Below, piece after piece: positions 6,357 to 15,800 of a stretch of 22,389 nucleotides of DNA. The notes beneath the pieces were generated by a model. It ran no database searches and was not told the DNA's origin. It worked only from the letters and a program-made list of their open reading frames with translations. The stretch's first letter is position 1; each line of letters starts with the position of its first letter. Location of the stretch: NCBI GenBank assembly GCA_903870955.1, contig CAIQEX010000168.1, positions 1 through 22,389 on the forward strand. Reading direction: 5' to 3'. The stretch is from an uncultured beta proteobacterium (GTDB lineage Bacteria; Pseudomonadota; Gammaproteobacteria; Burkholderiales; Burkholderiaceae_C). The position numbers were made by a program, and so were the translations under genes.

Positions 6357-9134
6357 ATGTTGCGCAGACTCCAGATCAAGGCGTTACGGCTGCTGCTTTC
6401 TAGCGTGCTGCTGCTTTTATGCGCGTATGGCCCAACTTGGGCCGACACGACCATAAAGATCGGTGTACTTTCTTTTGAAAGCAAGCCCGATACAGCCTCC
6501 AGATGGCAACCCACAGCAAACTATCTGAGCAGCAGTTTGCCGCAGCAGCGCTTTGAATTTGTTCCGTTCACTTATGACGAACTCAACGCGGCAGTGCAAT
6601 CGGGAGATGTTTCCTTTGTCCTGACCAACCCTGAGCACTACGTGGTGTTGCGCAACGTATTCCGGCTCAGCCCCATGGTGACCTTGAATACGTTGGTCGA
6701 CAAAAAGGCCAGCAGCAGCTTTGGCGGGGTCATTTTTACCCGCTCGGATGCCACCGACATTGTGCGGTTGGCTGACGTCAAGGGTCGGCGGGTTTCCGCG
6801 GTCGCGCTCTACTCGTTGGGTGGGTTTCTAGCCGCCGCTGACATTTTTCGGCAGCAACGCATCGATTTGCGGTCTTCCGATGTGCGCTCCCTGACGTTTA
6901 CGGGCACACCCCATAGCAAGGTGGTGCAAGAGGTATTGGCGGGGAGCTCCGACGTCGGGATCGTGCGCACTGGCGTGCTGGAACAAATGGCCGAACAGGG
7001 CAAGTTGGATCTCAGCAAAGTGCGGGTCTTGAACGAGCAGCCGCCGTCGCTTTACGCGCAACGGCTGTCAACCGAGCTCTATCCGGAGTGGCCGGTTGCA
7101 GCGATGCCCAAGACACCGCCAGAGCTTGTCAAAGGCGTTGCAATGGCCTTGCTGAATATTCAGCACGATTCTTCTTATGCCCACGCGGGGAAATATTACG
7201 GCTTCTCGCCACCCGCCAATTACGCACCGGTGGAAGAATTGATGCGTCGTCTCAAGGTTTATCCGAACGTGGAAAGTCTGCCGCTTTGGAAGGAACTTTG
7301 GCTTACCTACTCACAAGAAATTGAATGGTTCATATTCATTCTTTTTCTGGTCGGCTCGGGCACCTCGATCTACCTGTGGTTCAGCAATCGGAAATTGCGT
7401 AACCTGAGCGTCCTGTACCAGGAAGCGCAGTCAGGGCTCAAAGTGACTGCCGCCGCGTTCGAAAGCCAGGTCGGAATCGTGGTCACAGACGACATGACAC
7501 ACATCGTGCGGGCCAATGCAGCCTTCACCAAAATGTTTGGCTATACAGAACCGCAACTGTTAGGCAAAAGCACCTCAATGCTGCGCTCGGGTGTCATTCC
7601 AGAAGGTACCTTGCGCCAACTGTGGCCGGTGCTGCTGTCCAAAGGGCATTGGCAGGGAGAATTGGCTTGCCGTCACCAGAACGGCCTGGTACTGCCCTGC
7701 GTGGTGGCCATAACCGCGTTGCACCAGAACGCGAATGCGGTAACAGGATTTGTCGGCTCATTTCTGGATATCTCGATTCAGAAGCATGCCGAGAACCAGG
7801 CCCGGCAGCTGGCCTTTTTTGACCCGTTGACCGAGTTGCCCAACCGCCGCCTTTTCATTGATCGCTTACAGACCGAAATTACGCAGGCGGTGCGAAACAA
7901 GCAATTGGGCGCCTTGATGTTTATCGATCTGGATGACTTCAAGGTTTTGAACGATACCTACGGGCATACCGTTGGCGACCAATTGTTGCGGCTGATTGCC
8001 AAGCGACTACATCGGTTGGCCGGCAACCTGGCTTTGGCCGCGCGTCTGGGTGGCGACGAGTTTGTTGTGATGTTGCCGGGTCTGGGCGCGGTGGAGTCTG
8101 AAGCACAGGAAAAAGCCACCACCTTTGCATGGCAAGTCCGGCGGGCCATCCTGGATCCGTACGAACTCAGCACCCACACCAGAGGCCGCGCTGACGGGCA
8201 ATTCTTGCACTACAACATCAGCGGCAGCATTGGTGTTGCACTGTTCGGCGCGAACGATGAGCCTGTGATCGAAGTGCTCAAACGTGCCGACGTGGCCATG
8301 TACCAGTCCAAAGAGGCAGGCAAAGACACCATTCGCACCTATGACCCGCATGTGCAAAGTGCCTTAAACGAACGGGTCGCACTGAGTACGGAATTAAATG
8401 CCGCATTGGCAAATGAAGAACTGTTTCTGCATTACCAACTGCAGAGCATGGCAAACGGCACGGTGGTCGGAGCCGAGTGCCTGTTGCGCTGGCGGCATCC
8501 CGTGCGCGGAATGGTGTCGCCGGTGGAGTTCATTGCTCTGGCTGAAGATTCGGGCGCCATCATAGGCATTGGCGAGTGGGTGATGCGCCAGGCCTGCGTG
8601 ACGTTGGCACGCTGGGGCCAGGACGAACGGCTGGACGGCCTCACGCTGAGTGTCAACGTCAGTCCTCGCCAATTTACCGATGTCGATTTTGTCTTGCGCG
8701 TGGAAAAGGTGTTGCGTGAAACCGGTGCCAATCCGCTGCGACTGTGCCTGGAAATTACCGAAGGCATACTGCTTCATGACGCCGATCAGGTGATCGAAAA
8801 AATGCGCCGTCTGCGCTCCATGGGCCTGAGTTTTTCAGTGGACGACTTTGGCACGGGTTACTCGTCACTATCCTATCTTCAGCGGTTGCCCCTGCGCGAG
8901 TTGAAGATCGACAAAACTTTTGTCAACGATCTGGCAACCAACGCCACGTCTGAGGCCATCGTGCGCGCCATTGTCGCCCTTGGGCTGAGCATGAAGATCG
9001 ATGTGCTGGCAGAAGGGGTGGAAACCGAGGAGCAAAAAGCGCGTCTGACGGACTTGGGTTGCGAGCGCATACAAGGCTACCTTTTTGCCCGCCCGATGGA
9101 ATTGGATGCCTTGGAGCGCAGGCTCGCTGCCTAG
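6357..9134 (+). CDS. Membrane c-di-GMP enzyme: PhnD-like periplasmic sensor, PAS, GGDEF, EAL
   Basis: A 925-residue receptor-enzyme. Residues 1-29 are a signal peptide (MLRRLQIKALR, then a leucine-rich core, cleavage near TWA/D). About 31-300 resemble PhnD/phosphonate-type ABC binding proteins (IKIGVLSFESKP, FVLTNPEHYVVLR, GGVIFTR, VGIVRTGVLEQM). One helix at about 323-343 crosses the membrane, followed by a PAS domain (about 360-475). The GGDEF domain (about 480-660) has an intact GGDEF at 565-569, but no RxxD inhibitory site five residues before it. The EAL domain (about 675-920) has ECL at 707-709 instead of EAL, with NVSPRQF, EITEG, DDFGTGYSSLSYL, LKIDKTFV, EGVETEEQ and QGYLF kept, so phosphodiesterase activity is plausible. 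The start is the only ATG before the signal peptide; the purine box GGGAGGGG sits unusually close to it. It follows hemL by 77 bases. Confidence 0.92.
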   Translation: MLRRLQIKALRLLLSSVLLLLCAYGPTWADTTIKIGVLSFESKPDTASRWQPTANYLSSSLPQQRFEFVPFTYDELNAAVQSGDVSFVLTNPEHYVVLRNVFRLSPMVTLNTLVDKKASSSFGGVIFTRSDATDIVRLADVKGRRVSAVALYSLGGFLAAADIFRQQRIDLRSSDVRSLTFTGTPHSKVVQEVLAGSSDVGIVRTGVLEQMAEQGKLDLSKVRVLNEQPPSLYAQRLSTELYPEWPVAAMPKTPPELVKGVAMALLNIQHDSSYAHAGKYYGFSPPANYAPVEELMRRLKVYPNVESLPLWKELWLTYSQEIEWFIFILFLVGSGTSIYLWFSNRKLRNLSVLYQEAQSGLKVTAAAFESQVGIVVTDDMTHIVRANAAFTKMFGYTEPQLLGKSTSMLRSGVIPEGTLRQLWPVLLSKGHWQGELACRHQNGLVLPCVVAITALHQNANAVTGFVGSFLDISIQKHAENQARQLAFFDPLTELPNRRLFIDRLQTEITQAVRNKQLGALMFIDLDDFKVLNDTYGHTVGDQLLRLIAKRLHRLAGNLALAARLGGDEFVVMLPGLGAVESEAQEKATTFAWQVRRAILDPYELSTHTRGRADGQFLHYNISGSIGVALFGANDEPVIEVLKRADVAMYQSKEAGKDTIRTYDPHVQSALNERVALSTELNAALANEELFLHYQLQSMANGTVVGAECLLRWRHPVRGMVSPVEFIALAEDSGAIIGIGEWVMRQACVTLARWGQDERLDGLTLSVNVSPRQFTDVDFVLRVEKVLRETGANPLRLCLEITEGILLHDADQVIEKMRRLRSMGLSFSVDDFGTGYSSLSYLQRLPLRELKIDKTFVNDLATNATSEAIVRAIVALGLSMKIDVLAEGVETEEQKARLTDLGCERIQGYLFARPMELDALERRLAA

Positions 9135-9342
9135 GTCCCCGTTCACCAATCTCCGGTTGGCCGATCTGCAACGATTTGTTGTGATTTTTGCTGCGACGCC
9201 ACATTCAAAGTTTGTATCAGACCATGTCCCGATTCAATTGGACGGATATGGAGCGTGCTCGCATACTGCCCCCACTCCGCACAGGCGTCACACGAACGCC
9301 GCGAGAGCGTGGTGACAGAAAACATAAACGTTAGGAGACAAC
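9135..9342 (+). promoter_or_regulatory. Intergenic leader upstream of the formate module
   Basis: A 208-base non-coding stretch between the GGDEF-EAL gene and the OFA carrier. Near its end GTCACACG (9287-9294) can pair with CGTGGTGAC (9308-9316), with one bulged base, over a 13-base loop. A second, overlapping dyad is GGCGT (9284-9288) with ACGCC (9296-9300). A strong AGGAGA ribosome binding site lies at 9333-9338, four bases before the carrier's ATG. No clear terminator for the preceding gene, and no convincing -35/-10 or sigma-54 box, was found. The promoter of the formate module is expected here by position only. Confidence 0.4.
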
Positions 9343-10986
9343 ATGACTACAGCTTCCCCTGGATGGTTGGATAAGGAACGCATCATTGCCGGCCCCGGTT
9401 TTAACCGTTGGCTGGTACCCCCGGCCGCTTTGGCTATTCACCTGTGTATTGGGATGGCCTATGGCTTTTCCGTTTTCTGGCTGCCTTTGAGCAAGGCGCT
9501 GGGCATCAAGGAGGCCATCAAGTGCGGCCCTGATGTGGGCTTCTTCGGCCAATTGTTTACCACCACCTGCGACTGGCAAATTTCTACCCTGGGCTGGATG
9601 TACACGCTGTTTTTTGTGTTGCTGGGTTCGAGTGCGGCGACTTGGGGCGGCTGGTTGGAACGGGCCGGTCCGCGCAAGGCCGGTGTGGTGTCGGCGTTGT
9701 GCTGGTGCGGTGGCATGTTGTTCTCGGCCTTGGGTGTTTATATGCACCAGTTCTGGATGATGATTCTGGGCTCGGGAGTGATTGGCGGCATTGGCCTGGG
9801 GCTGGGATATATCTCACCGGTGTCCACGCTGATCAAATGGTTTCCTGACCGTCGCGGTATGGCGACCGGCATGGCCATCATGGGTTTTGGTGGCGGTGCC
9901 ATGATTGGCTCGCCGCTGGCTGCCGACCTGATGAAGTACTTTGCAACCCCGACCAGTGTGGGTGTGATGCAAACCTTTGTGGTGATGGCGCTGATCTATT
10001 TTGTCTTCATGATGGCCGGTGCCCTGGGTTACCGCGTACCCGAGACCGGCTGGATGCCCAAGGGTTGGGTCGCTCCCAGCGGCATGGCGACCAACGTCAT
10101 GATCACCAAGCACCACGTGCATGTGAAAAAGGTCTGGGGCATTCCCCAGTTCTGGCTGATCTGGATGGTGCTGTGCATGAACGTCAGCGCAGGTATTGGC
10201 GTGATTGGCATGGCCTCACCGATGTTGCAGGAAGTCTTTGGCGGCTCGCTGATCGGCGTGGCCAAGAAGTTTGGTGAGCTCGACAAGGCACAACTGGCAT
10301 CGATTGCCACCGTGGCAGCCGGCTTTACCGCGCTCTTGAGTCTGTTCAATATTGGCGGTCGCTTTTTCTGGGCCAGCCTTTCGGACAAGCTGGGTCGCAA
10401 GCTGACCTATGTGGTGTTTTTTGTTCTGGGTGGCGCCATGTATTTCAGTGTGCCGGGCAGCGCGGCTGCGGGTAGCACGGTGCTCTTTGTTGCTGCCTTC
10501 TGTGTGATCCTGAGCATGTACGGTGGCGGTTTTGCCACGGTGCCGGCCTACCTGGCCGACATTTTCGGCACGCAAATGGTGGGTGCCATTCACGGTCGAC
10601 TGCTGACCGCGTGGGCCACAGCCGGTGTGTTGGGCCCGGTGGTGGTGAACTACATGCGCGAATACCAACTCGGCCTGGGCATCCCACGTGAGCAGGTCTA
10701 CAACCAGACCATGTACATCCTGGTTGGCATGCTGGTGGTGGGTCTCATTTGCAATCTTCTGGTTCGCCCCCTGGACGACAAATGGTTTATGACTGCGGAA
10801 GAATTGGCGGAAGAAAAACGCCTGGCCCATGACAAGGCCGTGTCCAACGAATTGCACCGCGCCGAGGGTGGTAGTGCTGACACGGTGCCTACGTTTGTCG
10901 TGGTGCTGGCCTGGGTGGCTGTGGGTCTGCCCTTGGCCTGGGGCGTCTATCGAACCACGCTCAGCGTTGCCAAGTTTTTTGCCTGA
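9343..10986 (+). CDS. OFA-family MFS transporter (oxalate/formate carrier type)
   Basis: An integral membrane carrier of 547 residues with about 12 MFS helices. Family features are the conserved loop SPVSTLIKWFPDRRGMATG with PDRRG at 168-172, the glycine-rich helix ending GIGLGLGYISP before it, a second-half loop SDKLGRK, and VPAYLADIFGTQMVGAIHGR. The OFA family includes OxlT, the oxalate:formate antiporter. Its place 35 bases before a formate dehydrogenase operon points to formate or a related small carboxylate as substrate, which is inference. The C-terminus is longer than usual: after the last MFS helix a charged stretch (about 479-514) leads to one more hydrophobic segment (about 515-540). 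The start is fixed by AGGAGA four bases upstream. Confidence 0.88.
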   Translation: MTTASPGWLDKERIIAGPGFNRWLVPPAALAIHLCIGMAYGFSVFWLPLSKALGIKEAIKCGPDVGFFGQLFTTTCDWQISTLGWMYTLFFVLLGSSAATWGGWLERAGPRKAGVVSALCWCGGMLFSALGVYMHQFWMMILGSGVIGGIGLGLGYISPVSTLIKWFPDRRGMATGMAIMGFGGGAMIGSPLAADLMKYFATPTSVGVMQTFVVMALIYFVFMMAGALGYRVPETGWMPKGWVAPSGMATNVMITKHHVHVKKVWGIPQFWLIWMVLCMNVSAGIGVIGMASPMLQEVFGGSLIGVAKKFGELDKAQLASIATVAAGFTALLSLFNIGGRFFWASLSDKLGRKLTYVVFFVLGGAMYFSVPGSAAAGSTVLFVAAFCVILSMYGGGFATVPAYLADIFGTQMVGAIHGRLLTAWATAGVLGPVVVNYMREYQLGLGIPREQVYNQTMYILVGMLVVGLICNLLVRPLDDKWFMTAEELAEEKRLAHDKAVSNELHRAEGGSADTVPTFVVVLAWVAVGLPLAWGVYRTTLSVAKFFA

Positions 10987-11021
10987 TTGAAGTTCATCGT
11001 CGTTGGTCATTGTGAGTGAAT

Positions 11022-12844
11022 ATGCATCCGTCTGTAGCCCCTGCGTCCGAAGTTAAAACTGTGTCATTGGGCACGGTAGACGATTTGCGCGAGCGCATTC
11101 GTCGCAAGAGCAAACTCAAGGGGCGCCAGCCGGATGACGTGTCCATTGCTGAGGTACAGGCGTTGGTGGGGCTGGCGCCCCACCGGCGTGATCTGCTGAT
11201 CGAACACCTGCACAAGCTCAACGACGCTTACTGCTGCCTGCACGACCGCCATTTGGTGGCACTGGCACGGGAGATGAATATCCCCATGGCTGAAGTGTTT
11301 GAAGTGGCCACTTTCTACCACCACTTCGAGGTGGTGAAAGGGGATGCTGCAGCGCCAGGTTTGACGGTGCGTGTCTGTGATGGTTTGAGTTGCGAGATGG
11401 CCGGTGCGCAGGATTTATTGAAGCGTTTGCCGGCCTTGCTGGGTGACACTGATGTGCGGGTCATTCCAGCGCCCTGTCTGGGGCGCTGCGAACAGGCACC
11501 CGTGGCCGTGGTGCACCAGAACCCGGTACCGCGGGCCACCGTGGAGAGCGTTGTGGCACGGGTGAAATCGGCTGCGGGTCATCACCCGGAAGCCGCGACA
11601 GACCATGTTTTTGCCGCTGCAGAGCAAGCCGAGCGCAGCGTTTCGCCAGAGCCGCATGCCATTGAAGTGGCACCGGGCTACACCGGCTACGAGGCCTATC
11701 GTGCCCAGGGTGGTTATAGCTTGGCCGCAGCGCTGGTGAATGGCGAGCACGAGGTTGAGTCCGTCATCAAAGCCATGGAAGATTCCGGCTTGCGGGGTCT
11801 GGGTGGTGCAGGTTTCCCCGCCGGTCGCAAGTGGCGCATCGTGCGCGACCAGCCCGCGCCCAAGCTGATGGCCATTAATATTGACGAAGGCGAGCCAGGC
11901 ACTTTCAAGGACCGGACCTATCTGGAGCGGGACCCGCATCGTTTTCTGGAAGGCCTTTTGATTGCAGCACAGGTGGTGGGCATTGCACAGTGCTACATCT
12001 ACCTGCGTGACGAGTACCATGGATGCCGCGCGATTCTGGAAACCGAGCTCGCCAAGCTGCAGGCCAATCCACCATGCCCGCTGCCGCAGATCGAACTGCG
12101 GCGCGGCGCGGGTGCGTATATCTGCGGCGAAGAGTCGGCCATGATCGAAAGCATCGAAGGCAAACGTGGTGAACCGCGCATGCGTCCGCCCTATATTGCG
12201 CAGGTTGGTCTGTTTGGCCGGCCAACACTGGAGCACAACTTCGAGACCCTGTATTGGGTGCGCGACATCGTGGAGCGTGGCCCGTCCTGGTTTAGCAGTT
12301 TCGGGCGCAATGGCCGCAAGGGTCTGCGCAGCTTTAGCGTGAGCGGGCGCGTCAAGCACCCCGGCGTCAAGCTGGCTCCGGCGGGCATCACGCTGCGCGA
12401 ACTGGTTGCTGAATACTGCGGCGGCATGTTGGACGGGCACGCGTTGTACGCCTACCTGCCCGGCGGCGCATCCGGTGGCATCTTCCCTGAAAGTCTGGCG
12501 GATGTACCGCTCGACTTTGACACCATTCAACCGCACGGTGGCTTCATCGGCTCGGCGGCCGTCATCGTGCTGAGCCAGCACGACAGCGCCCGTGACGCCG
12601 CGTTGAACATGATGCGTTTCTTTGCCCACGAAAGTTGCGGTCAGTGCACGCCGTGTCGCGTTGGCACGGCCAAGTCGGCCAAGTTGCTCGAAGCACCGGT
12701 CTGGGATCTGGAAACTCTGGAAGACCTGAATATCGTGATGACCACGCCTCGATTTGTGGCTTGGGTCAGGCAGCGCCCAACCCGGTGCGCTGCGTGGTGA
12801 AATATTTCGCGCATGAAGTCAATGGCGCAGGAGTTGCAGCATGA
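11022..12844 (+). CDS. fdhB: NAD-dependent formate dehydrogenase diaphorase subunit (NuoE-NuoF fusion), frameshifted near its 3' end
   Basis: The electron-output subunit of NAD-linked formate dehydrogenase, comparable to FdwB/Fdh1B. The N-terminal NuoE-like domain binds [2Fe-2S] by C119, C124, C152 and C156. The NuoF-like domain has the FMN/NAD loop LRGLGGAGFPAGRKW (257-271), the segment GAGAYICGEESAMIESIEG, and the [4Fe-4S] ligands C539, C542 and C545 (ESCGQCTPCRVG). After T574 the frame changes and the sequence as given stops at 12800 (592 residues). One base appears to be missing between 12743 and 12744. Restoring it gives DASICGLGQAAPNP, the fourth ligand C579, and a stop at 12842-12844 that overlaps the next ATG, with 607 residues in all. 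ATG 11022 is preferred over GTG 11016 because GTGAG lies just upstream. Confidence 0.88.
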
Positions 12845-15800
12845 ACGCGCCAACCAAATTGAATGAAGTGCTTCCCGCAACCGTGGAGTTCAAGCTCGAC
12901 CAGCAAACCGTGGTGGCCTTTGAAGGTGAGAGCATTCTCAAGGCGGCCAAGCGCCACGGCATTGATATCCCCCACCTTTGCTACAAGGACGGTCTGCGCG
13001 CCGACGGCAATTGCCGCGCCTGTGTGGTGGAGATCAAGGGTGAGCGCACGCTAGCCCCAAGCTGCTGCCGCAATGCCACTGCCGGCATGGAAGTGTTGTT
13101 GAAGACGCCACGCGTCGAGAAGAGCCAGAAGATGGTTCTGGAGATGCTGCTGTCGGATATGCCGGACACTGGCTACAAGTGGAACGATGCTTCGGTTTCT
13201 TCCGGTGCTGCCAGTGATGCTTCTTCTGGCGCTGCTGCGCCGGGGGATACGCCGGGCTCCTCATGGAGCGAGCTCAAATCGTCACCCGGCGCATCCCCCG
13301 CCTCAGCGGGTGACGGTGCGGCTGCACTGGACGAGACAAATTCCGGTCAACACGGCGAGTTGAGCTTCTGGGCCGATCGGATGGGCGTAACGGTCCGTCC
13401 CGAACTCAAGGCACTGCGCCGCGAACAACCCAAAGCCGACGTTACCCATCCCGCGATGGCCGTCAACCTCGACGCCTGCATCCAGTGCAACCGCTGCGTG
13501 CGTGCCTGCCGCGAAGAACAGGTTAACGACGTCATCGGCTATGCACTGCGCGGCTCACACAGCGAAATCGTGTTTGATCTGAACGACCCGATGGGCGACA
13601 GTACCTGTGTGGCTTGCGGCGAATGTGTGCAGGCCTGCCCGACGGGCGCGCTCATGCCGAAGACGCAAATTGGCTCGCAGATTGTGGATAAAAAAGTCGA
13701 CTCGGTGTGCCCATTCTGTGGCGTGGGTTGCTTGCTGACCTACAACGTCAAGGACAACAAAATCGTCAGTGTGGATGGCCGCGATGGCCCCGCCAACCAC
13801 AACCGCTTGTGTGTCAAAGGCCGTTTTGGTTTTGACTACGCGGCCAGCCCGCAACGCCTGACGGTGCCGCTGATTCGCAAGGCCGGTGTCGCAAAAGATC
13901 CGGAGCTGCTGCAGAACCTGAACCGTGACAGCGCCGACTGGTCCGAGGTGTTCCGCGAGGCCACTTGGGAGGAGGCGCTGGACTATTCTGCCGGCACTCT
14001 CAAACGCCTGCGCGACACGCATGGCAAGAAATCACTTGCAGGGTTTGGCTCGGCCAAGGGCAGCAACGAAGAAGCCTACCTGTTTCAGAAACTGGTGCGC
14101 ACTGGCTTTGGCAGCAACAACGTCGACCACTGCACGCGCCTGTGCCACGCGTCCAGCGTGGCGGCCCTGCTCGAAGGCGTGGGCTCGGGCGCGGTGAGCA
14201 ACCAAGTCAACGACGTGCAGCATTCGGAGATGATTTTTGTCATCGGCTCCAACCCGACTGCGAACCATCCGGTGGCTGCCACCTGGATGAAGAACGCCTC
14301 CAAACTGGGTGCCAAGATCGTACTGGCCGACCCGCGTATTACCGACATTGGCAAGCATGCCTGGCGCACGCTGCAGTTCAAGCCCGATACTGATGTGGCC
14401 ATGCTCAACGCCATGATCCACACCGTGATTGAAGAGGGCCTGGCGGACCAGGACTTTATCGCCAACCGTGCCAACAACTTTGAAGCGCTGCGCGAAAACG
14501 TCAAGGGCTACAGCCCCGAGGCGATGGAGCCCATCTGCGGCATCCCGGCGCAGCAACTGCGTGAAGTAGCGCGTGCCTTTGCCAAGGCCAAGAGTGCCAT
14601 GATTCTGTGGGGCATGGGCGTCAGCCAGCACGTGCACGGCACCGACAACGCGCGCTGCCTGATTGCGCTCGTTACGGTCACTGGCCAGATTGGCAAGCCC
14701 GGCTCGGGCCTGCATCCGCTGCGCGGACAGAACAATGTGCAGGGCGCCTCCGACGCGGGATTGATCCCGATGATGTTCCCCAACTACCAGCGCGTGACCA
14801 ACAAGGCGGCACACAGCTGGTTTGAGAAGTTTTGGGACACCCAACTCGACGACCAACCCGGCTATACCGTGGTGGAAATCATGCACAAGGCGCTGGCCGA
14901 TGACAGCGACCCGCACAAGGTGCGCGGCATGTACATCATGGGCGAGAACCCGGCCATGAGCGACCCCGACTTGAACCATGCGCGCCACGCCTTGGCCAGT
15001 CTGGAGCACATGGTGGTGCAGGATATTTTCATGACCGAAACTGCCTGGCTGGCCGATGTGGTGCTGCCCGCCACGGCATGGCCAGAGAAGAACGGCACCG
15101 TCAGCAACACCGACCGCATGGTGCAACTCGGCAAGCAGGCACTGGATGCCCCAGGTCAGGCCAAGCCGGATTTGTGGATCATTCAGGAAATCGCAAAGCG
15201 CATGGGTTTGAACTGGAATTACCAGGGTGAGTTTGACGGCGTGGCTGCTGTGTATGAAGAAATGCGCCAAGCCATGCACACCGCCATTTCCGGCATTACC
15301 TGGGAGCGTCTGCAACGCGAATCCAGTGTTACCTACCCCTGCCTGAGCGCTGAAGACCCGGGCTCGCCCACAGTCTTTATCGACAAGTTTGCAACCGCAG
15401 ATGGCCGCGTCAATCTGGTGCCGGCCGACATCATCCCCGCCAACGAGCGGCCCGATGCGGACTATCCGTTTGTACTCATTACCGGACGCCAACTGGAGCA
15501 CTGGCACACCGGCAGCATGACACGCCGCGCCGTCGTGCTGGACGCCATCGAGCCCATGGCCACGGCCTCGATGTGTGGCGAAGACATGGCTGCCATGGGG
15601 CTGGAAGTGGGCGACGTGGTGACGGTGCAATCACGCCGGGGTGAGGTGGCGATCCATGTGCGGCGTGATGATGGCACGCCGCGAGGTGCCGTGTTCATCC
15701 CGTTTGCCTATTACGAGGCGGCGGCCAATCTGATGACCAACGCGGCGCTCGATCCGTTTGGCAAGATTCCCGAGTTCAAGTACTGCGCTGTGGCGATTCG

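Noticed and set aside
9135..9342. Possible sigma-54 promoter for the formate module (TTGGCCGATCTGCAACG)
   Set aside because: The GG to GC spacing is 7 instead of the required 10 bases, so it does not fit the -24/-12 pattern.
11415..12629. A 404-codon open frame on the minus strand
   Set aside because: It is the reverse of the diaphorase subunit gene, with no start signal or family resemblance.
14032..15630. A 532-codon open frame on the minus strand
   Set aside because: It is opposite the formate dehydrogenase catalytic subunit and has shadow-type composition with no recognisable motif.
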